Assembly (NCBI RefSeq): GCF_032116555.1 | Contig: NZ_CP134951.1 | Location: 62,001 to 126,000 of the forward strand | DNA from: Halobaculum sp. XH14 | GTDB taxonomy: Archaea; Halobacteriota; Halobacteria; Halobacteriales; Haloferacaceae | Length of the DNA stretch: 64,000 nt | Direction: 5' to 3' | Part shown: positions 33,046-41,204 of the stretch, piece after piece | How the letters are laid out: each line of letters begins with the position of its first letter | How positions within the stretch are numbered: position 1 is the stretch's first letter | The notes under the pieces: model-generated | The model's database searches: none | What the model was told of the DNA's origin: nothing | Seen by the model: the letters and a program-made list of their open reading frames with translations, nothing else | Translations under genes and position numbers: made by a program

Positions 33046-34488
33046 ATGGCGACCCTCCCCGGCTTCCCCGACGACGCGCTCCCCGACCTCGACCCGTCGT
33101 GGCTATCGGTCCCGGCCGGGCTGGCGGCCGCGGGGCTGGTCCTTCGCTACGCGCCGCTCTCGCCGGACGCGGCGACGATGCTCGCCATCACGGTGTTCAG
33201 CATCTGCCTCTGGATCGGCGCGCCCGTCGAGCCGTGGTTCACCGGGCTGCTGGCGCTCGGGCTCGTCGGCGTGACGTTCTCGACCGAGCTCGCGCTCGTC
33301 GGCTTCCGCTCGCCGGCGACCTGGCTCGTCGTGCTCGGCATCCTGCTGGGCGAGGCGACGAGCCGCAGCGGGCTGGCGAGCCTCGTCGAGCGCTACTCGC
33401 TCCGCGCGCTGGCGCGCCGCGGGACCGGCGACGCGCGGGCCGCCTACCGCTTCCTGCTGGCCGCGCTCTCGGCGGCCGCGCTGGGACTCGTCGTGCTCGT
33501 GCCCTCCTCGCTCGTCCGCGTGCTCATCCTGGGGCCCATCCTCGTCTCCGTGGGCGGCGTGTTCACCGAGCGCCGGCCGAAGATCGGCCTGTTTCTCGGC
33601 CCGCTGTTCGTCACCTACTACGGGGGGACCGGCGTTCTCACCGGGTCGCTCGCCAACATCATCATCACCGGGCTGGTGGAGGCGAACGCCGGCCTCTCGA
33701 TCGGCTGGGTCGAGTGGGCGATGTGGCTCGGGCCGGTGATGGCGGTGGGCCGGTCGGTCGCCATCGCGCTCGTCGCGTACGTCCTCTACCGGCCGCGGGA
33801 CGCGGACGCCGTCTCGGCCCCGGAGGCGGACGATGACGGCGCCTACCCGGGCGAAGCCGGCGGGACGGAGATCGAGGTGTCGGGCGAGCAGTGGCGGATG
33901 CTCGCGTTCCTGCTGGTCGGCGTTGCGATCTGGGCGACCGACTCGCTCCACGGGCTTCACCCGTTCTACGGCGCGCTCGTCGTGACGCTGCTCGCGTTCG
34001 CCCCCCGGATCGGCGTCGTCGGCCCGGACGCGCTCGCGGACGCCGACTTCTCGATCGCCTTCTTCCTCGGCGCCATCTTCGCCATCGCGGAGGGGCTCCG
34101 GCGCACCGCCTTCACGGATCTGGCTGCCGGGGCCATCCTCTCGCGGCTCCCCGAGGGTGCGCCGCTGGCGCTCGTGCTCGCGTTCGTCGTCGTCGCCGCC
34201 ATCGCGCTCACGTTCCTGATGGAGGGGCTCGCGGTCGCCAGCGTGCTCACGCCGGTGCTGGTCCCGTTCGCGGCGGGCGCGGGGGTGCCGCTGCTTCCGG
34301 TCGCGCTCGTCGAGGCGGTCGCGCTGAACACCTACTTCTTCCCGTACCAGTCGGCGGTGCTCGTCGCCATCCTCGGGCTCGACGTCGTCGACTCGCGGGA
34401 ACTCATCCGGATGGCGACAGTCTGCTCGCTCGTGACGCTGCTCGTGCTGGTGCCGATCCAGATCGGAATCTTCGTCGTCGCCCTGTGA
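33046..34488 (+). CDS. SLC13/DASS-family anion permease
   Basis: This 480-residue membrane protein has about 11-12 helices. It has the two-fold DASS layout with TWLVVLGILLGEATSRSG in the first half, GSLANIIITGLVEANAG as the substrate/sodium-binding loop, and the second-half counterpart ALNTYFFPYQSAVLVAI. Family members move sulfate, dicarboxylates or citrate with sodium. In this island a dicarboxylate or aromatic acid could be carried, but no substrate can be assigned. The start at ATG 33046 was preferred to an upstream GTG at 33016. Confidence 0.83.
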   Translation: MATLPGFPDDALPDLDPSWLSVPAGLAAAGLVLRYAPLSPDAATMLAITVFSICLWIGAPVEPWFTGLLALGLVGVTFSTELALVGFRSPATWLVVLGILLGEATSRSGLASLVERYSLRALARRGTGDARAAYRFLLAALSAAALGLVVLVPSSLVRVLILGPILVSVGGVFTERRPKIGLFLGPLFVTYYGGTGVLTGSLANIIITGLVEANAGLSIGWVEWAMWLGPVMAVGRSVAIALVAYVLYRPRDADAVSAPEADDDGAYPGEAGGTEIEVSGEQWRMLAFLLVGVAIWATDSLHGLHPFYGALVVTLLAFAPRIGVVGPDALADADFSIAFFLGAIFAIAEGLRRTAFTDLAAGAILSRLPEGAPLALVLAFVVVAAIALTFLMEGLAVASVLTPVLVPFAAGAGVPLLPVALVEAVALNTYFFPYQSAVLVAILGLDVVDSRELIRMATVCSLVTLLVLVPIQIGIFVVAL

Positions 34489-34557
34489 GCGCCCCGCGGT
34501 CATCGGCGTCCGCCGCCGCCGTCGCCCGCCTCCGTCGCCGACGGGCGCTTGCCCGAC

Positions 34558-36135
34558 TCAGCCGAAGTGCTCCTCGATGACCGACTCGCGCAGCACCGTC
34601 CCCGTGTCGGTCCGGGGGAGCGGGTCGGTCCGGACGGCGTACTCGCGGGGGCGCTTGAAGTCGGCGAGCGAGTCGCTCGCCGTGCAAAAGTCGTCGAGGT
34701 CCGGCGCGTCGACCGAGCCGTCGGTCACGACGACCGCCGTCACGCGACGGCCCCAGCGCTCGTCCTCGATGCCGAACACGAGCGCTTCGCTCACGGCCTC
34801 GTGTGCCTCCAGCGCTCGCTCGACCTCCGCCGGGTAGACGTTCTCGCCGCCGCTCGTGAACATGTTGTCCACGCGATCAACGATGTAGAGGAAGCCGTCC
34901 TCGTCGATCCGCGCGACGTCGCGCGTCCGGAGCCACTCGCCGAAGTAGCTCTTCGCCTGCGCCCGCTCGTTGTCGATGTACCCCTCGGACATGCCCGGCC
35001 CGCGGGCGATGATCTCGCCGCGCTCGCCGGCGTCGACGGTCGCCTCCGGGTCGGGATGCTCGTCCACCGGCGCGGTCTCGACGACGCGAAGCTCCCACGA
35101 GAACGCCTCCTTGCCGATCGTCCCCGGATGCTCGTCCTGGGCGCTCGGGTGCGCGAACGTGAGGTCCGGCCCGGCCTCGGTCATCCCGTACGTGTTGTAG
35201 AGGTGCTCGGAGAGCAGTTCCGTGGTGCGCTCGACGAGGCGCTCGGTGACGATGGCGCCGCCGGTCCGGACGTACTCCAGCGACCCCGTGTCGTAGCCGG
35301 CCTCGGCCTGCACCTCGTTGATGGCGTCGAGCTGGGTCGGCACGGCGAGCAGGCCGGTCGCGCCGTGGGCCTCGACCAGTTCGAGCACCTCCTGCGGGTC
35401 GAAGCTGGGGTGCAGGACGACGGTCGCGCCCGCGAGGAAGTGGGGGTAGAGCCACGCATCGGAGGTGACCATGTGGTACCAGGGCGTCGTCACGACGGCG
35501 GTGTCGGTGACGTCGATGCCGTGTTCCATGACGCCCTGGACCGCGCCGAGCCACAGCTGCTCGCCGTCGAAGCGGACGGCCTTGGGCCGGCTGGTCGTCC
35601 CGCTGGTGTAGAAGACGCTGCACTCCTCGCCCGCCGGGAGGTCCTCGTGGAGGTCGTCGTCAGCGTCCGCGAGCACGTCCTCGTAGGACTCGACGCCGGC
35701 GGCGGCCGCGCCGTCGACGTCGCCGGCGGCATCGAGGGAGGTCAGGTCGGCCTCGCCGGCGTGGATGGCCGTCTCGAACGCGCCCCGCGCGAGCATGGCG
35801 AGCGCGGTCGCGGCGTTCGCGTCGTCGAAGACGAGCGCCTCGGCGTCGGCGGTCTCGGCCATCGCCACGAGCTCGCCGACCTCGCCGCGGAACGAGAGCT
35901 GGACCGTCGCGGCGCCGCGCTTGTGGCCCGCGACCATCGACTCGACCGCGCAGGGCCCGTTCAGCGCGAGCACCGCACAGCGCCCGTCGCCGATGCGCTC
36001 CCGGAGGGCGTTCGACAGGCGCGTGCTCCGTCGGTCGAACTCGCGGTAGGTGAACGAACGGCCGTCGGCGGTGACGACCGCCGTGTCCGCGCCGTGACAT
36101 CGCACCGTGCGGTCGAATGCCTCGAGGAATTTCAT
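34558..36135 (-). CDS. AMP-forming acyl/aryl-CoA ligase (copy 2)
   Basis: This 525-residue adenylate-forming enzyme has the AMP motif FYTSGTTSRPKAVRF, YNTYGMTEAGPDL, and the hinge region WLRTRDVARIDEDGFLYIVDRVDNMFTSGGENVYP. The C-terminal lysine motif (TGTVLRES) is atypical, without the usual TGK. A TATA-like GATAAATGC lies about 30 bases before the ATG. A palindrome matching two others around the IclR gene lies 120-136 bases upstream, so this gene is a likely IclR target. It may make the CoA thioester of 4-hydroxybenzoate or a related acid. Confidence 0.87.
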   Translation of the reverse strand: MKFLEAFDRTVRCHGADTAVVTADGRSFTYREFDRRSTRLSNALRERIGDGRCAVLALNGPCAVESMVAGHKRGAATVQLSFRGEVGELVAMAETADAEALVFDDANAATALAMLARGAFETAIHAGEADLTSLDAAGDVDGAAAAGVESYEDVLADADDDLHEDLPAGEECSVFYTSGTTSRPKAVRFDGEQLWLGAVQGVMEHGIDVTDTAVVTTPWYHMVTSDAWLYPHFLAGATVVLHPSFDPQEVLELVEAHGATGLLAVPTQLDAINEVQAEAGYDTGSLEYVRTGGAIVTERLVERTTELLSEHLYNTYGMTEAGPDLTFAHPSAQDEHPGTIGKEAFSWELRVVETAPVDEHPDPEATVDAGERGEIIARGPGMSEGYIDNERAQAKSYFGEWLRTRDVARIDEDGFLYIVDRVDNMFTSGGENVYPAEVERALEAHEAVSEALVFGIEDERWGRRVTAVVVTDGSVDAPDLDDFCTASDSLADFKRPREYAVRTDPLPRTDTGTVLRESVIEEHFG

Positions 36136-36160
36136 GGTGGCTGAACTGTGTGAACACTCC

Positions 36161-36170
36161 GCATTTATCC
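36161..36170 (-). promoter_or_regulatory. TATA element of the second CoA ligase gene
   Basis: GGATAAATGC on the reverse strand is centred about 30 bases before the ligase ATG. It supports the chosen start. Confidence 0.55.
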
Positions 36171-36253
36171 GTTTAAGGATTGCGATGGCCCGCGTCGCAG
36201 TCACGCGAATTCGGCCGACCGGTCGGGGCGAGACGGACGGCGACGGGGTTTTC

Positions 36254-36271
36254 GTTCGCTCTCACCGAACG
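36254..36271. promoter_or_regulatory. IclR-type operator candidate, site 3
   Basis: GTTCGCTCTCACCGAACG matches site 1 (GTTCGGTGACACCGAACG) at 15 of 18 positions. It lies between the IclR stop and the second CoA ligase, upstream of the ligase TATA element. Confidence 0.5.
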
Positions 36272-36285
36272 GGGATGACGGTCGC

Positions 36286-37053
36286 CTACCGGTAGGCGAG
36301 GTTGAGTTCGACGTCGTTGGTCGAGGCCCGCAGGCGCTCGGCGAGGTCGGTCTCGCAGCGCTCCCGGCTGACGCGGTGGGCGGGGCCGGCGACCGCGAGC
36401 GCGCCGTGGACGGACTCTTCGAACACGAGCGGGACCGCGACGGCGTGGATCCCCTCCAGGTCCTCGCCGAGGTTCAGCCCGTACCCCTGCTCGCGGACGC
36501 GCTCGAGTTCGGCGAGCAGCGCGTCCGGGTCGGTGATGGTGTTGTCCGTCCGCGCCGGCAGGCCGTGGGCGTCGATGATCTCCCGGACCTCGGATTCGGG
36601 AAGCTGTGCGAGGATCGCCTTCCCCCCCGAGTTGCAGTGCATGTACGCCCACGAACCGATGAGCGTGTTGGCGTTGATGTTGGTGCGACCGGCTCGGCCG
36701 TAGAGATACATCAGTCGACCGTTCTCGTGGGCGAGCAGCCAGGCCATCTCCCCCGTCGACTCCACGAGGTCGTCCACGATGGGCTTTGCCGCCTCGTACA
36801 CGTCGTACTGGTTGCGGACGTACTGGCCGTAGCTGAAAAACTGCAGGCCGAGGTGGTAGGTGTCGCCGCGCTTCTCCACGAAGTCGTGGGCCAGCAGCGA
36901 CGCGAGGTGGTCGTGGACCGTGCTCTTCGCGAACCCCGTCCGCGCCGCCAGCTCGGTGACGCCCATCCCGTCGGCCTCGCGGAGCTGTTCGATGATGGAG
37001 AATAGCGTCTCGTCCGATCTCACCCCCCTTCCGTCCGTGGTCTCTCTGGGCAT
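36286..37053 (-). CDS. IclR-family transcriptional regulator (copy 1)
   Basis: This 255-residue regulator has an N-terminal winged helix (GMGVTELAARTGFAKSTVHDHLASLLAHDFV) and a C-terminal IclR/GAF-like effector domain beginning near residue 80, with LPARTDNTITDPDALLAELERVREQGYG. Such regulators control aromatic acid genes by binding pathway acids. Two nearly identical palindromes lie in its own upstream region and a third downstream before the ligase gene, so self-regulation and ligase control are likely. TATA-like TTTAGTAG is about 28 bases before the ATG. Confidence 0.92.
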   Translation of the reverse strand: MPRETTDGRGVRSDETLFSIIEQLREADGMGVTELAARTGFAKSTVHDHLASLLAHDFVEKRGDTYHLGLQFFSYGQYVRNQYDVYEAAKPIVDDLVESTGEMAWLLAHENGRLMYLYGRAGRTNINANTLIGSWAYMHCNSGGKAILAQLPESEVREIIDAHGLPARTDNTITDPDALLAELERVREQGYGLNLGEDLEGIHAVAVPLVFEESVHGALAVAGPAHRVSRERCETDLAERLRASTNDVELNLAYR

Positions 37054-37180
37054 ACTCGAACCCAGTGACGCCTGCTACTAAACTCTTCAGCCCGTGCGGC
37101 CGGCGGCGACACGGCCTCCTGGCGTCGTTTCCCCGGGAATCAGCAGCGTCTGATATCCACGTTCCGTCTCTCGATTTTGG

Positions 37181-37195
37181 TTCGGTCAGACCGAA
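37181..37195. promoter_or_regulatory. IclR-type operator candidate, site 2 (TTCGGTC-A-GACCGAA)
   Basis: A perfect 15-base palindrome continued by CGAA, 128-142 bases upstream of the IclR start. It shares TTCGGT-N3-ACCGAACGAA with site 1. Confidence 0.6.
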
Positions 37196-37291
37196 CGAAC
37201 TGTCGTGTTCGTTCACGTTGGTTCGAATCGTCACGAAAATTCCCCCGATTCGGCGAGATTCGGAACCCCTCGCCGCGGTGATCGGTCACTA

Positions 37292-37308
37292 GTTCGGTGA
37301 CACCGAAC
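37292..37308. promoter_or_regulatory. IclR-type operator candidate, site 1 (GTTCGGTG-A-CACCGAAC)
   Basis: A perfect 17-base palindrome, also followed by GAA, in the same intergenic region as site 2. Spacing between the centres of the two sites is 112 bases. Confidence 0.6.
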
Positions 37309-37497
37309 GAAGATCCCGCGGCGCGGTCGGCGTGTTACACTGGTACGTCTGTAAGGAGCTCCGCGCTCGGAGGGAGCGACGGGGCGGAACGGGGAAGAGT
37401 GGACGGGCGAAACGGGGAACGGCTGGACGAGCGGAACGACGGGGACGGGTTCGCGTCGGCGTGAAGGGCTCGGGCGTTCGAGCGGGGACGGGGGGCG

Positions 37498-39450
37498 CTA
37501 CGCGGCGAGCTCCTCGACGTAGTTGCGGTCCTCGGAGAGCGCCTCGGCGTCCTCCGGGAGCAGCGCGACGACGAAGTACTCGGCGTGCTCCTCCAGGTAG
37601 TCGACGACCCGGGCGATGCGGTCCGAGTCGATTGCCTCCAGGGAGTCGAGCACGATGAACGGCAGCTCCTCGTACACGTCGTGGACGAGATAGCCCGCGA
37701 GCGCGAACACGAGTCCCGTCACCTCGCGCTCGCTCTCGGAGAGGTGGTCGACCGTGTCCCGGTAGGACTGGCCGTCGTCGGTCGAGCGGATGATGTGCAG
37801 GTCGAACTCGGGGCGGGTCACCTTTCTGCGCCCCTCGCGCACCTCGCGCTCGCGCCGCTCGATCCAGATGCGCTCGATGTTCTCGTACTGCAGGATGTCG
37901 AGGACGGCGTCCATGTGGTCGTTGAACGACTCGACGGCGTCCTCCTCGATGCGGTCGACGCGCGTCCGCAGCTCGGTGAGCTCCTCGGCGATCTGCTCGC
38001 GCTCCTCCTCGAGCCCCTCGACGTCGGCGACGGCGTCCTCGCGCTCCTGGATGCGGCCCTCGACGCCCTCGAGCTCGGATTCGAGCCGTTCGATGCGGAG
38101 CTCGAGCTCGTTGGCGCGGCGGTGCTTCTCGATGACCTCGTCGTAGTCGCCCTCGCCGACGCGCTCGGTCTCGTCCTCGAGCTCCTCGACGACCTCGGCC
38201 TGCTCCTCGCGTGCGGATTCGAGCTCGTCGATGCGCTCCTGGGTGGCCTCGATCTCGCTCTCGATCTCGTCGAGCCGTCGCTCGGCGCGCTCGCGCTCCC
38301 GGCGGGACCGCTCGATTTCGGACCGTTCGCTGGAGAGCTCGTCGATCCGGCTCCGTATCTCGTTGCGCTCGTCGAGCTTCTCCTTGCGGATCTCCGAGAG
38401 CAGGTCGACCGTCTCGGCGATGCGGTCGCGCTCGACTTCCGAGCCGCACGTCCAGCAGACCGTCTGTTCGCTCTCGTCGACGAGCTGGTCGGTGACGGCC
38501 CCGTCGTCGCCGGTCGGATCCCCGTTCAGGTCGAGATCGAGCCCGTCGCCGTCGAGCATCTCCTCGTTGAAGCTGATGACGCTCTGGAGCTCACCCAGCG
38601 TGTCGTCGAGCGCGCGCTTTCGCCGCCTGGCGTCGGCGATTCGGTCGGCGATCGCCTCGGGGTCCCGCTCGGCCTCCTCGCTCTCCGCCAGGGTCTCCTC
38701 GAGCGACTCCCGTTCCGCCTCCAGTTCGTCCAGGCTCGTCCGCTCGGCCTCGACGTCGAACTCCACGTCCTCGAGCTCCGAGCGCGCCTCGCGGAGGTTC
38801 TGGAACGCCTGCTCGATGTCCTCCTTGCGCGACCGGCTCTCCTCGAGGTCCGCGTCGAGCTCGTCGATCTCCGCCTGCACGGCCTCGCGCTCCTCGCGCG
38901 CCTCCGCGAGCTTCTCCTGGATCCCGGTGCGCTCGGCTTCCAGGTCCGGCAGCTCGCTCTCGAGCCGTTCGAACTCCTCGATGCGGTCGTCGATCTCGTT
39001 CTTCTCGCGCTCGCGTTCGGCGATCTCGGCCTCGATGCGGTCCGTGTCGATGGGCCGCATGATGATCTCGCGGAGGTCGTCGCCGCGCTCGACCGCGCGG
39101 CGCACCTCGTTGTTCTCGAGCAGGAACGCGAACATGTCCGCGAGCTGCGGGTCCTCGAGGTACGGATCGCCGTCGAAGACGACGGTGTCGCCCCGGCGCG
39201 TCAGCGTCCGCGTGCAGGTCTGGTCGCCGAACTCGAGCTCCACGCGCCCCTCGTCGGCGTCGCCCTTGAGGGACGGCTTCTCGCTGCCGAGTCCCGCCAT
39301 GATCGCCTGCAGGAACGACGTTCGGTTGGTCGCGTTTCGCCCGCTGAGAACGGTCACCCCCGGCGGAAGCGTCACCTCAGCCTGGTCGATGCCGCCGATG
39401 TTGTGCGCCCGGATGTGGACGTCCTGTCGCGTGAGTTCCGTCGATTCCAT
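37498..39450 (-). CDS. Archaeal SMC-related coiled-coil protein
   Basis: This 650-residue Rad50/SMC-like protein has an N-terminal nucleotide-binding half, long heptad coiled coils (about 135-290 and 340-510), a central Cys-Trp-Thr-Cys (332-335) like a zinc hook, and a C-terminal head. The motifs are degenerate: Walker A reads GRNATNRTS (37-45), with Arg for the essential Lys; the signature is LSESERE (570-576), and Walker B FIVLDS (598-603) lacks the usual following Glu. This matches the archaea-specific SMC-related group, which in haloarchaea occurs beside RdfA, as here. It may be a structural or DNA-organising protein with altered ATP use. A TATA-like CAGTTAAGC lies about 27 bases before the ATG. 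Confidence 0.88.
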   Translation of the reverse strand: MESTELTRQDVHIRAHNIGGIDQAEVTLPPGVTVLSGRNATNRTSFLQAIMAGLGSEKPSLKGDADEGRVELEFGDQTCTRTLTRRGDTVVFDGDPYLEDPQLADMFAFLLENNEVRRAVERGDDLREIIMRPIDTDRIEAEIAEREREKNEIDDRIEEFERLESELPDLEAERTGIQEKLAEAREEREAVQAEIDELDADLEESRSRKEDIEQAFQNLREARSELEDVEFDVEAERTSLDELEAERESLEETLAESEEAERDPEAIADRIADARRRKRALDDTLGELQSVISFNEEMLDGDGLDLDLNGDPTGDDGAVTDQLVDESEQTVCWTCGSEVERDRIAETVDLLSEIRKEKLDERNEIRSRIDELSSERSEIERSRRERERAERRLDEIESEIEATQERIDELESAREEQAEVVEELEDETERVGEGDYDEVIEKHRRANELELRIERLESELEGVEGRIQEREDAVADVEGLEEEREQIAEELTELRTRVDRIEEDAVESFNDHMDAVLDILQYENIERIWIERREREVREGRRKVTRPEFDLHIIRSTDDGQSYRDTVDHLSESEREVTGLVFALAGYLVHDVYEELPFIVLDSLEAIDSDRIARVVDYLEEHAEYFVVALLPEDAEALSEDRNYVEELAA

Positions 39451-39587
39451 CGTAACATGTTGTTGATTTCACGGGCTTAACTGTTTTTCTTCTCGTAAGA
39501 ACCGGTCCCGCCGGTCCCGCCGCCCGTGACCGTCAGGCCCGCCGACCGCGCTTCGACAGGAGCGAACGCCCCCGGTTCGTCGGCCGA

Positions 39588-40190
39588 TCAGCAGTCGCAG
39601 CCGCCCTGCCTGATGAGCTCGCCGACGGCATAGCCCGTGCCACACTCGCTGCAGACGACCTGGATGTCGACGAACACCTCGTACTCGCGGTCGGTCAGGT
39701 CCTCCGAGTTCACCAGCCCCTCGATGGTCGACTCAGCGACGACCGAGGTGCGCCCCTGGAGCCGTTCGAGCGTCTCGATCTTCCGCTGGACGCGGTCGGC
39801 AGAGCGGTCCGGCAGCTCGGCGTCGCGGTACTTCGTCAGGTACGTGTGGATCGCCTGGTGGGTGACGAAGTCGTCGCGGACCCGATCCACGTCGACGCCG
39901 TCCTGTTCGAGTTCGCGGCGCTTGCGCATCCGGTCGGCCTCGGAGACGTCGTCGCCGGTGAGCACGTCGTAGGTCGTCTCCACGTCGCTCGACAGGGCGG
40001 TCCCGCCGGAGTCTGTGATGGCCGACTCGAGCACGCTCCGGTTGAACTCGTCCGCGAGGTCCCGGAGGCTCGTGCGCTCCCCGCCGTCGCCCGTCCAGCT
40101 CGCCTCGAGTCGCTCCCCCATCCCGACCAGGTCGTACTCGTCGATGACGCGTGCGACCTTGCTGTTCCGCTGGGGACCGGATGTCGTCAT
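39588..40190 (-). CDS. rdfA: RdfA-like protein (rod-determining factor family)
   Basis: The 200-residue protein has the full-length pattern of the haloarchaeal rod-determining factor family: NSKVARVIDEYDLVGMGERLEASWTG near the N-terminus, a middle EADRMRKRRELEQDGVDVDRV helix pair and a C-terminal Cys cluster CSECGTGYAVGELIRQGGCDC. RdfA controls cell shape in Haloferax volcanii. This copy, like others, is followed on the same strand by an SMC-related gene, so the two may be partners. A TATA-like CCTTTGTAATG lies about 30 bases before the ATG. Whether this copy affects shape or another process is unknown, since haloarchaea carry several paralogues. Confidence 0.8.
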   Translation of the reverse strand: MTTSGPQRNSKVARVIDEYDLVGMGERLEASWTGDGGERTSLRDLADEFNRSVLESAITDSGGTALSSDVETTYDVLTGDDVSEADRMRKRRELEQDGVDVDRVRDDFVTHQAIHTYLTKYRDAELPDRSADRVQRKIETLERLQGRTSVVAESTIEGLVNSEDLTDREYEVFVDIQVVCSECGTGYAVGELIRQGGCDC

Positions 40191-40268
40191 GAACTCCCCT
40201 TCGCACCCTCCCATTACAAAGGAACCGATGTCGGCGGTCGCGCGGCGGGGACGCGAGGCGTCCAAACC

Positions 40269-40292
40269 GGTTCGGACGGTTCGCTCGGTTCG
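40269..40292 (+). repeat. Three GGTTCG repeats at 9-base spacing
   Basis: GGTTCG starts at 40269, 40278 and 40287 in the region upstream of the RdfA-like gene. Similar 9-base-period GGTTCGGAC-like stretches occur at about 5545-5570 and 52218-52258. They are simple repeats of unclear role. Confidence 0.5.
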
Positions 40293-40388
40293 TCCGACTC
40301 CTCCATTACAGAGGTATCGGTGTAAGTTCGAGCGGGGGGCGGCGACCGCCGGTTCCCCTCTCGGAAACGGCCGCTCCGCCGCCCGGCG

Positions 40389-41204
40389 CTAGCTGAACGT
40401 CGGGAACTCGTCCTCCGTGTCCTCCATGTTGACGTTCACCTCGATGACGTTGGCGGTGTTGACGACGTGCTCGACGAGTTCCTCGTGGTACTCGGGCTGT
40501 TTCATGCGCTTGACGGGGCCGGAGACGCTGATGGAGCCGAGCACGCGCCCGTGGCGGTTGCGGACCGGCGCGCCGACCGCCTGCAGGCCCTTGATCTCCT
40601 CCTCGTCGTTGAGCGCGTACCCCTGCTCGCGGACCGTCTCCAGTTCCTCGAACAGCGCCTCGCGGTCGGTGATGGTCGCCTCCGTCTTCGCGGGCAGGCC
40701 GTAGCGGTCGACGATCCACTCCACGCGTTCGCGCGGGAGGAACGCCAGGATGGCCTTCCCGGTCGCCGAGAAGTGGAGGTAGTCGGCCCGCTGGAGCTTG
40801 TTCACCTGGTAGCTGCTGCCGACCGCCTTCTCCCCGCTCACCTTGTAGAGGTTGACGCTGAGACCGTGCTGTTCGGCCGCGAGGTGGGCGAACTCGCCGG
40901 TCTTCTCCGCCAGCGTCTCCAGTTCGCTCTTGCCGATCTGGTAGAGCGTGTTCTGGTTCCGCACGTACTCGCCGACGAGCAGGAACTGGAGCGAGAGCCG
41001 GTACGTGTCGCCCTCCTTGACGACGAACTTCTCCTCGCGCAGCGTGCTCAGGTAGTTGTACACGACGCTCTTCGAGAGGTCGAGGTGGTCCGCGAGCTCG
41101 GTCACCCCTGCGCCGTCGAGCGCTTCCAGCGCTCGAATCACGTCGAACGCGCGCGACACCGTCTCCAGGGTCCGGGGCGAACCGGGCGTGGGGTCAGTTG
41201 TCAT
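40389..41204 (-). CDS. IclR-family transcriptional regulator (copy 2)
   Basis: The 271-residue IclR protein has a winged helix (GAGVTELADHLDLSKSVVYNYLSTLREEKFV) and a C-terminal effector domain with LPAKTEATITDREALFEELETVREQGYAL. It has 30-40 percent-like resemblance to copy 1 by eye, and a distinct HTH recognition helix. It lies next to the M20 hydrolase and the dpp operon and is the best candidate for controlling them. TATA-like CAAATACAAA lies about 34 bases before the ATG. The upstream region has direct repeats of TTTCCA-ATATCGA. Confidence 0.92.
   Translation of the reverse strand: MTTDPTPGSPRTLETVSRAFDVIRALEALDGAGVTELADHLDLSKSVVYNYLSTLREEKFVVKEGDTYRLSLQFLLVGEYVRNQNTLYQIGKSELETLAEKTGEFAHLAAEQHGLSVNLYKVSGEKAVGSSYQVNKLQRADYLHFSATGKAILAFLPRERVEWIVDRYGLPAKTEATITDREALFEELETVREQGYALNDEEEIKGLQAVGAPVRNRHGRVLGSISVSGPVKRMKQPEYHEELVEHVVNTANVIEVNVNMEDTEDEFPTFS

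Larger units (their letters stand above)
37054..37497. other. Regulatory intergenic region between IclR copy 1 and the SMC-related gene
   Basis: No gene is seen in 444 bases. It contains the IclR TATA element (37077-37084), two strong palindromes (37181-37195 and 37292-37308), half-sites such as TTCGTTCACGTTGGTTCGAA (37205-37228), and a purine-biased GGGACGG-type stretch (37380-37490) beyond the 3' end of the SMC-related gene. Confidence 0.6.

Noticed and set aside
37205-37235. GGTTCGAATC, resembling a tRNA T-arm
   Set aside because: The flanking bases do not form the T-stem and no anticodon or acceptor arms are present; it is a half-site-like part of the IclR region.
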